DNA from: Candidatus Methanoperedens sp.
Lineage (GTDB): Archaea; Halobacteriota; Methanosarcinia; Methanosarcinales; Methanoperedenaceae
Direction of reading: 5' to 3'
Length of the DNA stretch: 44,564 nt
Assembly (NCBI GenBank): GCA_026552955.1
Contig: JAPMTS010000004.1
Coordinates: 1-44,564 of the forward strand
Under the pieces are notes generated by a model that searched no databases, was not told where the DNA came from, and saw only the letters and a list, made by a program, of their open reading frames with translations. Within the stretch, counting starts at the first letter, position 1; each line of letters starts with the position of its first letter. This document shows positions 15,532-25,073 of this stretch, piece by piece. The position numbers and the translations under genes are program-made.

Positions 15532-16800
15532 ATGGCACAAACGATCTCAGAAAAGATTTTCAGTAAAGCATGCGACAAGAAAGTAAAAGCGGGGGACTTT
15601 GTCCTCGCAAATATTGATTGCGCCATGACACATGATATTACGGGTCCTCTTGCCGTTTGGGGGTTCAGGGAAATCGTGAAAGGCAAGAAAAACCGGAAAG
15701 TATGGGATCCGAGTAAGATTGTTATTCTTTTTGACCACCAGGTACCTGCAGATTCCCTCAATGCCGCTGCGAACCACATTTTCCTTCGTCAGTTCGCAAA
15801 AGAGCAGGGCATCCTGAATTATGATGTTTTTGAAGGTGTATGCCACCAGGTGATGCCTGAGAAAGGTCACGTTAGACCGGGCGACCTCATCGTGGGTTCT
15901 GATTCTCATACCTGCGCATATGGTGCGCTTGGTGCTTTTTCAACAGGCATAGGAAGTACGGATATGGCATTTGTTTTTGCAACGGGAAAACTGTGGTTCC
16001 GTGTGCCTCAGACGTTTAGATTTGAAGTTGAAGGAAAACTTCCCAGGTGTGTTTACCCCAAGGACGTAATACTCCACCTGATAGGTGATGTCGGGGTCGA
16101 AGGCGCACGTTATATGACGTCTGAATTTTGTGGTTCAACTGTCAGGAACATGGATGTTTCCGGCAGGATGACCATGTCCAACATGGCTATAGAAATGGGA
16201 GGAAAAGCAGGGATCGTAGAGGCTGATAAGACCACAGAAAAATACCTGGCTGAAAGGATACCGGGTTTTACGCTTGACCCGAAATGGAAGAGCGATAAAG
16301 ATGCCCTTTTTGCCGAATCGAAACACTACGATGTAAGCGATCTTTCGCCGCAGGTGGCCTGTCCGCATAACGTTGATAATGTGAAATCCGTTGAAGAGGT
16401 TGAAGGAACAAAGATCGATCAGGTTTTTGTTGGCTCATGCACCAACGGGCGCTTTGAGGACATTGAGATCGTGGCAAAAATGCTAGATGGCGAAAAAGTG
16501 GCAAAAGGTGTCCGTCTTTTGATAATCCCGGCATCGCATACTGAATATATGAAAACCCTCCGTGCCGGATATGTGGAACAGTTCATGGAGGCAGGCGCCA
16601 TTGTTGAATCGCCGTGCTGCGGACCATGTATGGGCGGTTCATTCGGACTTCTTGGCAAAGGTGAGGTGGGCCTCTCAACATCGAACAGGAATTTCAAGGG
16701 AAGGCAGGGAAGCCCCGATGCTTTTGTTTATCTTTCATCTCCTGCGACCGCGGCGGCAAGCGCACTGTACGGGGAGATAAAGGATCCGAGAAAGGTTTGA
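15532..16800 (+). CDS. leuC/hacA: 3-isopropylmalate dehydratase / homoaconitase large subunit
   Basis: The 422-aa protein is an aconitase-superfamily large subunit of the archaeal LeuC/HacA type. It shows [35 protein letters not shown] and the 4Fe-4S ligands C303 (VGSCTNGR), C363 and C366 (CCGPCMGG). These enzymes isomerise 2-isopropylmalate (leucine), citramalate products (isoleucine) or homocitrate-type acids (coenzyme B); paralogues cannot be told apart safely by eye. The small swivelling subunit is not next door, so it must be encoded elsewhere. The start ATG is 88 bp from the divergent PIN-ATPase gene. Confidence 0.93.
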   Translation: MAQTISEKIFSKACDKKVKAGDFVLANIDCAMTHDITGPLAVWGFREIVKGKKNRKVWDPSKIVILFDHQVPADSLNAAANHIFLRQFAKEQGILNYDVFEGVCHQVMPEKGHVRPGDLIVGSDSHTCAYGALGAFSTGIGSTDMAFVFATGKLWFRVPQTFRFEVEGKLPRCVYPKDVILHLIGDVGVEGARYMTSEFCGSTVRNMDVSGRMTMSNMAIEMGGKAGIVEADKTTEKYLAERIPGFTLDPKWKSDKDALFAESKHYDVSDLSPQVACPHNVDNVKSVEEVEGTKIDQVFVGSCTNGRFEDIEIVAKMLDGEKVAKGVRLLIIPASHTEYMKTLRAGYVEQFMEAGAIVESPCCGPCMGGSFGLLGKGEVGLSTSNRNFKGRQGSPDAFVYLSSPATAAASALYGEIKDPRKV

Positions 16801-16862
16801 TATTTTCAGAATCCAGGGCAGCATTTGCCAGGAAATGATATAGTATTTTTCATTTAATATAT

Positions 16863-16942
16863 GTTCTAAATAGTTCAATCAAATGAACCACTGTTCAATA
16901 TAGTAAACGAAAGTTCACATATCATATTCATAAACTATGAAC
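16863..16942. promoter_or_regulatory. Helically phased GTTCA half-sites
   Basis: GTTC elements begin at 16863, 16873, 16893 and 16913, with ATGAAC at 16883 and GTAAAC at 16903, i.e. one element every 10 bp for six turns. Another TGAAC is at 16938. A TATA-like TTTAATATATG lies at 16855-16865, so the array overlaps the promoter of the M29-type gene. A cooperative regulator lying along one DNA face would fit. Confidence 0.5.
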
Positions 16943-16959
16943 GACAAATCATATGTGAA

Positions 16960-17892
16960 ATGATACGTAAAGGTGCAAATAAAGTAATGGAATGTTACGG
17001 CGTGAAAAGCAGGGAAAAAGTGCTTATCGTAGTTGATACTTCCACCCCGGCCTCTATTGGCGGCAGCTTATTCGAAGCGGCAAAAAACCTTGGGTGCGAA
17101 GTCATTATGATAACGATGCTGCCGCGAACACGACACGGGGAAGAAATACCCCTGCCGGTAGCCCAGGCAATGAAAAACTCAGATGTGGTAATAGCCCCCA
17201 CGACCTTTTCCCTTACTCATACCCAGGCAAAGATAAATGCCTGCAAAGCAGGAGCAAGAGTCGCTTCTATGCCGGGCATCACCGAAAAGATGATGGCATC
17301 CGGCGGTATGACCGCTGATTACAATAAGATCAACGAAACCGCAATTTCCTTGAATAAAAAGCTTGAGAATACAAAAAAAATCAGGGTCATTACAGATTCA
17401 GGCACAGATATTACATTCGACCTTGAAGGATGCAAGTGGCATATGGATACGGGAATGTGCCATGAATCCGGCTGCAGCAGCAATCTTCCCGCCGGAGAAC
17501 TATATATCGCCCCGAAAGATGCCAGTGGCGTTTTCGTGGTAGATGGTTCTATGAGCAGTCTTGGGATACTTGATTCTCCGCTGGAATTTACTGTGCAAAA
17601 CAGGTCTGTAACTGATATCAGGGGCAAGAATGCCAGAAAATTGAACTCAATTCTTGATAAAGTGGGTGAAAAGGCTCGAAATATTGCCGAATTCGGTATT
17701 GGTCTCAATCCTGAAGCAAAGCTTATCGGAAATGTGCTTGAAGATGAAAAAGTCATGGGAACAGTACATATCGCACTCGGCGACAACAGCACCTTCGGGG
17801 GAGATGTGATAGCCGGAATTCATCTTGATGGTATTATCAGGGAACCTGAGCTTTTTCTTGATGGGAAAAGATTTATTTTACGTTTTGAATAA
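16960..17892 (+). CDS. M29-type aminopeptidase family protein (COG2309-like)
   Basis: The 310-aa protein matches the leucyl-aminopeptidase/AmpS-like family. The N-terminal half is a Rossmann-like domain (VLIVVDTSTPASIGGSLFEA). The C-terminal half has NLPAGELYIAP with the metal-ligand Glu, then AEFGIGLNPEAKLIGNVLED and GTVHIALGDNSTFGG with the metal His and Asp. Members are metal-dependent exopeptidases, and some relatives act on aromatic ring substrates, so the exact substrate is open. There is no ribosome binding site; the gene lies downstream of an array of phased repeats that probably regulates it. Confidence 0.8.
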   Translation: MIRKGANKVMECYGVKSREKVLIVVDTSTPASIGGSLFEAAKNLGCEVIMITMLPRTRHGEEIPLPVAQAMKNSDVVIAPTTFSLTHTQAKINACKAGARVASMPGITEKMMASGGMTADYNKINETAISLNKKLENTKKIRVITDSGTDITFDLEGCKWHMDTGMCHESGCSSNLPAGELYIAPKDASGVFVVDGSMSSLGILDSPLEFTVQNRSVTDIRGKNARKLNSILDKVGEKARNIAEFGIGLNPEAKLIGNVLEDEKVMGTVHIALGDNSTFGGDVIAGIHLDGIIREPELFLDGKRFILRFE

Positions 17893-18009
17893 TTCCAGAA
17901 CTTCTCACATGAAATTTTTTATAACCGAAACATATAAAAATATATAAGTATTATTTTAAGTTAATTTTGAAATAATTAATTAAAATATATTGTATATAAG
18001 GATAATACT

Positions 18010-18138
18010 ATGGAAGAAGTAAACCAGAATGCAGTATTCTTTAGATGCAACGTTTGCAGCTTTGATTTTGAGGCCGACCCTGACTTTATCCCCATACCTT
18101 GCCCGCAGTGCGGAAGCGAGGATACGGGGAGAGTCTGA
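18010..18138 (+). CDS. 42-aa zinc-ribbon protein
   Basis: A 42-codon gene with FFRCNVCSFDFEA and PIPCPQCGSED: two CxxC knuckles 15 residues apart form a rubredoxin/zinc-ribbon-like metal site. TATA-like sequences (ACATATAAAAATATATAAG) lie about 75 bp upstream. Small zinc ribbons of this type occur widely in methanogen relatives as putative regulators or electron carriers. No closer identity can be given. It lies 100 bp before the aromatic-pathway operon, with a separate promoter between. Confidence 0.75.
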   Translation: MEEVNQNAVFFRCNVCSFDFEADPDFIPIPCPQCGSEDTGRV

Positions 18139-18167
18139 ATATTTTTTTGGCACGGCAACACATCGTT

Positions 18168-18207
18168 AATTATATATATCGTTATAACTATGTGACTGTG
18201 TCACATA
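18168..18207 (+). promoter_or_regulatory. Promoter and 19-bp palindrome before aroA'
   Basis: TTAATTATATATATC (about 18168-18181) is a TATA box. TATGTGACTGTGTCACATA (18189-18207) is a perfect inverted repeat with a 3-base spacer and covers the expected transcription start. A dimeric repressor of the aromatic amino-acid pathway is the natural candidate. A GGTGA ribosome binding site follows before the GTG start of the gene. Confidence 0.65.
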
Positions 18208-18238
18208 CTAACATAAAATTATATAAAGGTGATTTTGA

Positions 18239-19036
18239 GTGTCAGAAATTGGAAAGAAAATAAGACTTGAACGGATTATGGACAGGGAAAGCAGAAACAT
18301 GGTAATTATTCCTATGGATCATGGAATTTCCATGGGGCCAGTGAGGGGAATCGTAAATCTTGCAGAAATGGTCAATAAGGTTGCAGACGGAGGCGCAAAT
18401 GCTGTTCTCCTTCAAAAAGGAATGGCAAAGCACGGACATCGCGGCTATGGCCGGGATATTGGTTTGATCATCCACATGAGTGCATCCACGTCGCTGGGGC
18501 CTGACCCCAATGACAAGGTGCAGGTATGCACAGTTGAAGAAGCGATCAAAATGGGGGCAGACGCAGTAAGCGTTCATATTAACATTGGTTCTGAAACTGA
18601 GGCCGACCAGTTAAAGAAACTCGGATTTGTAGCAGAGCAATGCGACAACTGGGGGATGCCCCTTATCGCGATGATGTACCCGCGCGGGAAGGATATTAAG
18701 AATTCAAATGACTCTGACCTTGTTGCCCATGTTGCAAGAGCAGGAGCCGAATTGGGTGCTGACATCATAAAAACCAATTACACAGGCGATGTCGATACAT
18801 TCAGAGATGTAGTGGCTGGCTGCCCGGCGCCTGTTGTTATGGCAGGGGGCCCTAAGACGAACACAGATGAGGAATTTCTGGAAATGGTACGAGGGGCAAT
18901 TGATGCGGGCGGGCGCGGTGTTGCGATAGGCCGCAATGTATTCCAGCACGAAAATCCCACGGCAATGACGCGTGCACTTACGCTTGTCGTGCATAAAGGA
19001 TTGAGTGTGGATGATGCCATGGAGGCTGTGCGGTGA
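18239..19036 (+). CDS. aroA': 2-amino-3,7-dideoxy-D-threo-hept-6-ulosonate synthase
   Basis: The 265-aa class I aldolase-like protein (DhnA family) starts at a GTG. It has [10 protein letters not shown], the Schiff-base Lys178 in IIKTNYTGD, and the phosphate-binding end VMAGGPKTN and [13 protein letters not shown]. In archaea that lack the classical DAHP route this enzyme condenses a deoxy-ketohexose phosphate with aspartate semialdehyde as the first step to 3-dehydroquinate. Its overlap (GTGA) with the next gene, the second enzyme of the same route, supports the call over a plain fructose-bisphosphate aldolase. Confidence 0.93.
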   Translation: MSEIGKKIRLERIMDRESRNMVIIPMDHGISMGPVRGIVNLAEMVNKVADGGANAVLLQKGMAKHGHRGYGRDIGLIIHMSASTSLGPDPNDKVQVCTVEEAIKMGADAVSVHINIGSETEADQLKKLGFVAEQCDNWGMPLIAMMYPRGKDIKNSNDSDLVAHVARAGAELGADIIKTNYTGDVDTFRDVVAGCPAPVVMAGGPKTNTDEEFLEMVRGAIDAGGRGVAIGRNVFQHENPTAMTRALTLVVHKGLSVDDAMEAVR

Positions 19037-20166
19037 AAAAAGTTAAGTCCGTGTGGATGAAAGCAGACAGGGGCGCATGGGAGGAAAATAAACCGTATGT
19101 CACCACAGGTCTTGAATCCGGAGCCGACACTGTATTTTTAAATTCTGAGGATATTGCAAAAGTCAGGGAACTGGGAAATATCAAGATCGCTGCGCCATCT
19201 GTTGATGCAGACATAGTTGTCGTTGGTAAAAATAGCCATGGCGATGGGACAAGTCCGCTCCCTGCGGACTTTTTAACTTCAAAAGATATCGCACAAGCAC
19301 AGCAGTTGACAGCAGAAGGAAAGTCCGTTGCCGGTTATGTAATTATCAAGAATAAAAAATATGAACAATTTGCAGTGGAACTTGGCAAATCATGCGATTA
19401 TTTGATCGTGATCGGGACTGACTGGAAGGTCATCCCGCTTGAGAACCTGATAGCTGGCCTCCAGAAGATAGATGTTGAGATAATAGCAGGGGTCAGGAAT
19501 GCTCAGGAAGCAAAACTGGCCCTTGAAACGCTTGAGCATGGCTCTGATGGCGTTCTTCTTGACACTGATAATCTTTCAGAGATCAAGAAAGTCATATCTG
19601 TCAGGGACAGGTCAGGAATGGAAAAAATACCTCTTATGAAAGCCACTATTACCAAAATAAAACCCGTTGGTATGGGTGACAGGGTATGCGTGGACACAGC
19701 TTCGCTGATGATATTGGGAGAAGGGATGCTCATCGGATCGCAAAGCAATGGATTGTTCCTTGTGCATTCGGAATCCGAAGAAAGCCCGTATGTGGCCGCA
19801 CGGCCGTTCAGGGTGAATGCAGGGGCTGTGCATGCCTATATCCGGGTGGGTGAGAAAACCCGTTACCTTTCCGAACTTGCCTCCGGCGATGATGTCCTTA
19901 TAGTGGATTCCGAGGGGGAAACCCGGCCTGCAGTTGTCGGGAGGGTTAAAATAGAACGACGCCCACTGATGCTTGTGGAAGCAGAGGTTGAAGGGACAAG
20001 GATAAAGACGCTGCTTCAGAATGCAGAGACCATAAAGCTTGTGGCGAGCGATGGAAAACCTGTTCCCGTTACTGCTCTAAAGGAGAGCGATGAAGTGATG
20101 GTATATTTTGAGGCGGCTGCGAGGCATTTCGGGATAAAGATAGAGGAAACGATTATTGAGAAGTGA
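19033..20166 (+). CDS. aroB': 3-dehydroquinate synthase II
   Basis: The 377-aa protein is the archaeal dehydroquinate synthase II. It begins with [20 protein letters not shown], typical of the family, and ends with [13 protein letters not shown]. Internal marks include [14 protein letters not shown] and [13 protein letters not shown] with [12 protein letters not shown]. It deaminates and cyclises the product of the preceding enzyme to 3-dehydroquinate for aromatic amino acids. The GTG start overlaps the stop of aroA' by four bases, so the two are translationally coupled. Confidence 0.95.
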   Translation: MKKVKSVWMKADRGAWEENKPYVTTGLESGADTVFLNSEDIAKVRELGNIKIAAPSVDADIVVVGKNSHGDGTSPLPADFLTSKDIAQAQQLTAEGKSVAGYVIIKNKKYEQFAVELGKSCDYLIVIGTDWKVIPLENLIAGLQKIDVEIIAGVRNAQEAKLALETLEHGSDGVLLDTDNLSEIKKVISVRDRSGMEKIPLMKATITKIKPVGMGDRVCVDTASLMILGEGMLIGSQSNGLFLVHSESEESPYVAARPFRVNAGAVHAYIRVGEKTRYLSELASGDDVLIVDSEGETRPAVVGRVKIERRPLMLVEAEVEGTRIKTLLQNAETIKLVASDGKPVPVTALKESDEVMVYFEAAARHFGIKIEETIIEK

Positions 20167-20208
20167 GCAGATTTATAAGTCTGAAGGTTATAGTAAGGAG
20201 ATAATAAA

Positions 20209-20319
20209 ATGGAAGTTTACAGATCGAAGATGACCAGCAAAGGTCAGATAACAATTGCCAGAAAATATGAACTTCCACTAATAACCAATGATAGAGAAAT
20301 AATACGTCAGGGGAAGTAA
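20209..20319 (+). pseudogene. VapB-VapC deletion fusion
   Basis: A 36-codon frame with a good AAGGAG site reads MEVYRSKMTSKGQITIAR, the start of an AbrB/VapB-type antitoxin, and runs without a break into KYELPLITNDREIIRQGK, the end of a PIN-domain VapC toxin with its last acidic motif (TNDxE). One in-frame deletion joining the first third of the antitoxin to the tail of the toxin explains it. The product should be inactive as a toxin. Confidence 0.65.
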
Positions 20320-20348
20320 GGACAGTGTGGGATTAAAGAAACACTATC

Positions 20349-21620
20349 ATGACCACAATAATTATCGGCGGCGGCCTTGCCGGTCTTGCCTCAGCTTACA
20401 GGCTGGCAGGCAAGGACGAAATAATCCTCATCGAGAAAGAACCTGAACTCGGAGGAATGGCATCAAGTTATAAAATCGGAAAATATCATATCGAAAAATA
20501 TTACCACCATATATTTGCAAGCGATAAGGAACTCATTTCTTTAATAGAAGAACTGGGTCTTTCGAATCGGCTTGAATGGCTAAAAGGCACAACAGGATAT
20601 TATTTTAATAGCAAAATATACCCCATGAATACTCCAATTGAGATCCTTGCGGCTTTACCGCTCATGGATGTTATACGATTGACATGGCTTGTGCTAAAAG
20701 CAAAGTCCATAAAAGACCGGACTCCTTTTGACACTATCACTGCGAAAGAATGGATAATAGATACCGCGGGTGAATCTGTTTATAATAATTTCTTCTTACC
20801 ACTATTATCCGGAAAATTCGGTGATAATAAAGAAAAAGTGTCGGCAGCATGGCTTTTAGGACGTGTCCAGATACGCTCGAACAGGGGACCAAAGGGGGAG
20901 CGATTGGGTTACATGCGTGGAGGATTTGAATCGCTCATTGAGAAAATGGGGGGAAATATCCGTAACATGGGAGGAATTATTAACAAGGGCAATGTGTCGC
21001 GTATTGAGATTGCTGGAGGTTCGATAAAAGGAGTTGTTGTGGATGGTGACCATGTCGAATGCGATAGGGTGATTTCAACCGTCGCTCCTCACGTTCTTGA
21101 AAAGATAATAGACACAAAGATGCCGGGACTGGATATGAACATCAGCTATCAGGGGACCGCATGTGCTCTTTTCGGATTGACCGAAAAGATCATGGATGAT
21201 ATATACTGGCTCAATATCAAAGAGGATGTCCCATTTGGCGCGGTCATAGAACATACTAACTTTATTCCTGAAACAGATTATGGGGAACGTCTCATGTATG
21301 TAACAACATATTTTCAGAATATGGAAAGTGTTCTCTGGAAATCAAGAGATGAGGAGGTAATAGGATTATACTTGAATGGCCTTGAGAAGCTCTTCCCGGG
21401 ATTTCGAAAAAAAGTCAAATGGTGGCGTCTTCGCAGGGATATGGATACTGCGCCAGTATATGAAACGGGCTACGGGAGAAAAATATTACCTTATGAAACA
21501 AGAATAAAAGGACTCTTCCTGGCAGGTATGTTCTCGGATTCAAATTATCCTGAAAGGAGCATGAACGGGTCGATAATCGCAGGGTACAGATGCGCTGAAA
21601 CTGTTCTCAGGCAATTTTGA
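20349..21620 (+). CDS. FAD-dependent amine-oxidase-fold oxidoreductase
   Basis: The 423-aa protein opens with the dinucleotide motif TIIIGGGLAGLASAYRLAG and EKEPELGGMAS, and closes with the second FAD-contact block GLFLAGMFSDSNYPERSMNGS. In the middle it reads KYHIEKYYHHIFASDKELI, seen in protoporphyrinogen-oxidase-like and UDP-galactopyranose-mutase-like relatives found near sugar clusters. The substrate cannot be told from sequence: an isoprenoid or lipid-linked sugar is possible. It follows a VapBC scar and precedes a 200-bp gap with TATA-like elements. Confidence 0.85.
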   Translation: MTTIIIGGGLAGLASAYRLAGKDEIILIEKEPELGGMASSYKIGKYHIEKYYHHIFASDKELISLIEELGLSNRLEWLKGTTGYYFNSKIYPMNTPIEILAALPLMDVIRLTWLVLKAKSIKDRTPFDTITAKEWIIDTAGESVYNNFFLPLLSGKFGDNKEKVSAAWLLGRVQIRSNRGPKGERLGYMRGGFESLIEKMGGNIRNMGGIINKGNVSRIEIAGGSIKGVVVDGDHVECDRVISTVAPHVLEKIIDTKMPGLDMNISYQGTACALFGLTEKIMDDIYWLNIKEDVPFGAVIEHTNFIPETDYGERLMYVTTYFQNMESVLWKSRDEEVIGLYLNGLEKLFPGFRKKVKWWRLRRDMDTAPVYETGYGRKILPYETRIKGLFLAGMFSDSNYPERSMNGSIIAGYRCAETVLRQF

Positions 21621-21824
21621 ACGATGGGGATTATTTTGATATCCTCTCTTCAATCTATTTTGGAAGTGGAAGGTTGTTCAGAAATTGTTTAATCGTATTT
21701 TTATATATTCCAAGCGAATCATGACGGTATGGAAAATTTTATACTTGAATAAAATTAATGATGTCCTGATATTAATTGACACCATCCCTAAAGGTAGGAA
21801 ATTCTTCGGATTCGGCAAAACAAC

Positions 21825-22262
21825 ATGAAAGGAATTTATGTCCTGATACTCAGATTAGAAACTGACCTTGATCTGGCCATAGGAAAACTTGGAATAATCA
21901 ACTTCAAGAGCGGATATTACTACTACATCGGTTCGGCGCTCGGGACGGGAGGATTCAAGCGCGTCACAAGACATTTCAATGTGGCTTACGGTAAAAATCT
22001 CACCAGGAAATGGCATATTGATTATCTCCTTGTGCATTCCGATGTTATATGCGCTTTACTTTTACCAACGGATGAAGCTCTTGAATGCAGGGTCGCGAAA
22101 GAACTGATGGAGTATTTAGATATTATCCCCGGATTTGGATGCAGCGACTGTAGATGTAAGTCGCATCTTTTTTTCAGCGATATGGATATCCGGAAAGTTA
22201 TAATTGATACTGCCGGTAAGATGATAGAAAACGAAAGTATCATTATTTACCCCAGCATGTAA
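21825..22262 (+). CDS. DUF123 (GIY-YIG-like) protein
   Basis: The 145-aa protein has KGIYVLIL, then YYYYIGSALGTGGFKRVTRH and KWHIDYLL, the signature of DUF123, a compact GIY-YIG-type nuclease relative sometimes fused to endonuclease III in archaea. Cys at GFGCSDCRCKSHLFF near residue 105 is also typical of the family. A role in DNA repair is usually assumed but unproven. The gene ends 7 bases before argC and is probably cotranscribed with it. Confidence 0.85.
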   Translation: MKGIYVLILRLETDLDLAIGKLGIINFKSGYYYYIGSALGTGGFKRVTRHFNVAYGKNLTRKWHIDYLLVHSDVICALLLPTDEALECRVAKELMEYLDIIPGFGCSDCRCKSHLFFSDMDIRKVIIDTAGKMIENESIIIYPSM

Positions 22263-22269
22263 GAATCAC

Positions 22270-23280
22270 ATGGACATAGGAATAATCGGAGGCTCCGGAT
22301 ATACCGGCGGGGAGTTGATGAGGCTTCTTTCCCAGCACCCCCTGGCAACGATCAAAGCTGTTACCTCGCGTAACAAGAAAGGACAGAAGATCAGCGATAC
22401 GCATGCGCATCTCAGGAAAATAATCGACTCCGAATTTGAAGACCTGAGTCCTGAAGAAGTAGCTTCCCGTTGTGATGTTGTTTTCACTGCAGTCCCCCAT
22501 GGCACCGCAATGCAGGTAGTTCCTGCACTTATTGATTCAGGCATCAAGGTCATCGATATGAGCGCTGATTATCGTCTCAGGACAGATGTTTTTGAAAAAA
22601 CCTATAAGCTCAAACATATAGACCCGCGCGAGGCAGTGTATGGGCTTGCGGAACTCCATCAGGATATCCCACAGCAGCAATTTATTGCAAATCCCGGCTG
22701 TTATCCCACAGGAGCCTCACTTGCAGCTGCGCCTTTAGCCAGTGCCGGACTTATCGAACGCGCAGTATTTGATTCAAAAAGCGGGATATCGGGCGCGGGC
22801 GTTTCGCCCAGCGAGGTATCCCATTATCCTAACATGGCCGAGAATATCCAGGCATACAAGCTCACAACCCATCGCCACCGCGCAGAAATCGTACAGGAAC
22901 TTACACGGCTTGACGGCAGCCTGGATAGTATCAGCTTTACGCCGCATGTTATTCCATCAGTACGGGGAATTCTCACAACGGCGCATATTTTCGTGAAGAA
23001 GGAACTGAGCCGTGAAGATGTCAGCGCAATTTACAGCGATTTTTATAAAGATAAACCTTTCATAAGGCTGATAAAAGGCATACCGATGCTGGGAAATGTA
23101 CGTGGTTCCAATTTCTGCGATATAGGCTTTGAAGTTGAAAAGGATAGCCACAGGATAGTCGTGATCTCGGCAATTGACAACCTGGTAAAAGGAGCATCCG
23201 GGCAGGCTATTCAGAACATGAACCTGATGTTTGGCCTTCCTGAGACAACGGGTCTCTGGTCGCCAGGGTTTGCCCCATGA
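22270..23280 (+). CDS. argC: N-acetyl-gamma-glutamyl-phosphate reductase
   Basis: The 336-aa protein has the NADP-binding start IGIIGGSGYTGGELMRLL, the catalytic Cys144 in NPGCYPTGA, and HRHRAEIVQEL with the acid/base His region. It reduces N-acetylglutamyl phosphate to the semialdehyde in arginine biosynthesis. It is the first gene of an argC-CBS-argJ unit. Length and motifs are normal. Confidence 0.97.
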   Translation: MDIGIIGGSGYTGGELMRLLSQHPLATIKAVTSRNKKGQKISDTHAHLRKIIDSEFEDLSPEEVASRCDVVFTAVPHGTAMQVVPALIDSGIKVIDMSADYRLRTDVFEKTYKLKHIDPREAVYGLAELHQDIPQQQFIANPGCYPTGASLAAAPLASAGLIERAVFDSKSGISGAGVSPSEVSHYPNMAENIQAYKLTTHRHRAEIVQELTRLDGSLDSISFTPHVIPSVRGILTTAHIFVKKELSREDVSAIYSDFYKDKPFIRLIKGIPMLGNVRGSNFCDIGFEVEKDSHRIVVISAIDNLVKGASGQAIQNMNLMFGLPETTGLWSPGFAP

Positions 23281-23289
23281 GGTGAAAAT

Positions 23290-23763
23290 ATGAACATAAA
23301 AGATGTTATGAATAAAGATGTAATTACATGTAAACCGGATGACACGCTGGGAACTCTTGCCAATCTGTTAAAGGAAAATCATATAAGCGGTTTGCCAGTT
23401 GTTGATAATGGAAAAGTGGTCGGGCTTGTTTCCGAAACGGACCTTCTAAAGTTATTCAAGTTCCCTGAAATTTCAAATGAGCTCTGGCTGCCCAGTCCTT
23501 TTGAAATAATTGAAATACCCATCAGGAATCTGGTTAAGATAGAAGAAACAAAGAAGGCTTTTGAAAACATTAAACTTCGACCTGTCAAAGATATAATGAC
23601 AAAGACCATTCACGCGATTTCCACATCTGACAGCCTGGAAGATGCTTCAAGCATGATGGTTAAGTATGAAGTGAACAGACTGCCGGTCATTGATAACGGC
23701 AACCTGGTCGGAATAGTTGCCCGCAGTGATATATTAAGAGGTCTTTCGGAATCCACGGAATGA
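23290..23763 (+). CDS. Tandem CBS-domain protein inside the arg operon
   Basis: Two CBS domains fill the 157 aa: residues 1-58 (KDVMNKDVITCKPDDTLGTL, SGLPVVDNGKVVGLVSETDL) and 95-157 (VKDIMTKTIHAISTSDSLED, NRLPVIDNGNLVGIVARSDI). Such pairs form one disc that binds adenine nucleotides or SAM and senses cell state. It is tightly packed between argC (9-base gap) and argJ (4-base overlap), so it may tune arginine synthesis by energy or SAM level; that link is an inference from position. Confidence 0.92.
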   Translation: MNIKDVMNKDVITCKPDDTLGTLANLLKENHISGLPVVDNGKVVGLVSETDLLKLFKFPEISNELWLPSPFEIIEIPIRNLVKIEETKKAFENIKLRPVKDIMTKTIHAISTSDSLEDASSMMVKYEVNRLPVIDNGNLVGIVARSDILRGLSESTE

Positions 23764-24941
23764 ATATGAAAAACATAAAAGGCGGCATATGCGCCGTGAA
23801 AGGTGTAAGAGCTAATGGATTAAAGCAGGGAAAGAACGGACTTGCGATTATGGTCGCCGATGCCCGTAAACTTGCAACGGCTGGTGTTTTCACAAGAAAT
23901 AAAGTGATAGCTGCGCCGCTAATTATTACGAAATCATATCTTGAAAAGGGAGATTTGTTGGCAATAATTGCAAATAGCGGTTGCGCGAATGCATTCACGG
24001 GTGAAAAGGGTCTTATTGACGCGAAATGGATGGCCGAAATACTGGCACAAAAAATGAAATACGAACCTTTTGAGATAGGAGTAGCCTCAACCGGGGTAAT
24101 CGGGAGAAATCTTGACCGAAATTGGATCGGGGGGCATCTTGATGAGGTTTTTGACCAGTTGTCAGATACGGAAGAAGCATCTGAGGCTGCTGCAAGAGCC
24201 ATAATGACAACTGACCTGGTCATGAAAGAGATCGCAATCGAGCTTGATAATGGCGTGCGCATCGGGGGAATCTCGAAAGGTTCAGGGATGATCGAACCGA
24301 ATATGGGAACGATGCTTGCATTCTTATATACGGATGCCATTTTATCAAAAGAAACTCTTGAAACATGTCTTCGAAAGGCGGTTGATAAGACTTTCAATAT
24401 GGTGGTAGTAGATGGTGATACCAGCACCAATGACATGGCTCTGATCACAGCCACGGGATATCATGAATGCGAGGAAGATGTTTTCCAGATGGGGCTTAAT
24501 CATGTGTGTGAAAGCCTGGCAAAAATGATCGCAAAAGACGGTGAGGGAGCAAGCAGACTAGTGGAGGCCAGGGTCAAAGGCGCAAGAAGCCCGGAAGATG
24601 CAAGATTGGCCGCCAAGGCAATAGTGCGCTCACCTCTTGTGAAAACTGCCATTTTCGGAAAAGACCCGAACTGGGGAAGAGTAATTGCAGCTGCGGGTTA
24701 CTCAGGTGCTGATATCGACCAGGCCAGGATATCCCTTAAGTTCTCGGATAATATAAGGGAGGTTTTGCTGGTTGATTCGGGCAGGATCGTAGAGGGAAAG
24801 CTCGATGCACTAAAAGGCATTATGGAAAGCAAGGAGATAATCATTGAAGTGGATATCGGTCTTGGTGATTCAGAAGCGACTGCCTGGGGTTGCGATTTGA
24901 CTTATGATTATGTGAAAATCAATGCCATGTATACGACTTAA
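23760..24941 (+). CDS. argJ: Glutamate N-acetyltransferase / amino-acid acetyltransferase
   Basis: The 393-aa proenzyme shows the ArgJ signatures: GGICAVKGVRANG at the start, GVASTGVIGR, SKGSGMIEPNMGTMLAF with the self-cleavage site before nucleophile Thr184, and VDGDTSTNDMALI. The protein splits itself into two chains and moves the acetyl group from N-acetylornithine to glutamate. The ATG overlaps the CBS gene stop (ATGA). Further arg genes are not present downstream. Confidence 0.97.
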   Translation: MNMKNIKGGICAVKGVRANGLKQGKNGLAIMVADARKLATAGVFTRNKVIAAPLIITKSYLEKGDLLAIIANSGCANAFTGEKGLIDAKWMAEILAQKMKYEPFEIGVASTGVIGRNLDRNWIGGHLDEVFDQLSDTEEASEAAARAIMTTDLVMKEIAIELDNGVRIGGISKGSGMIEPNMGTMLAFLYTDAILSKETLETCLRKAVDKTFNMVVVDGDTSTNDMALITATGYHECEEDVFQMGLNHVCESLAKMIAKDGEGASRLVEARVKGARSPEDARLAAKAIVRSPLVKTAIFGKDPNWGRVIAAAGYSGADIDQARISLKFSDNIREVLLVDSGRIVEGKLDALKGIMESKEIIIEVDIGLGDSEATAWGCDLTYDYVKINAMYTT

Positions 24942-25073
24942 GGAGGGTCTGATGTTTCTTATTTTTCTGGGAGAAATGTTATGCGCACGTATCCATGACC
25001 GATGAAGGTCTCATAGGTCCCTGGCAATATTTATATCTGAACGGAAGAGAAAGTAAACAAAGGGAACATTAAA

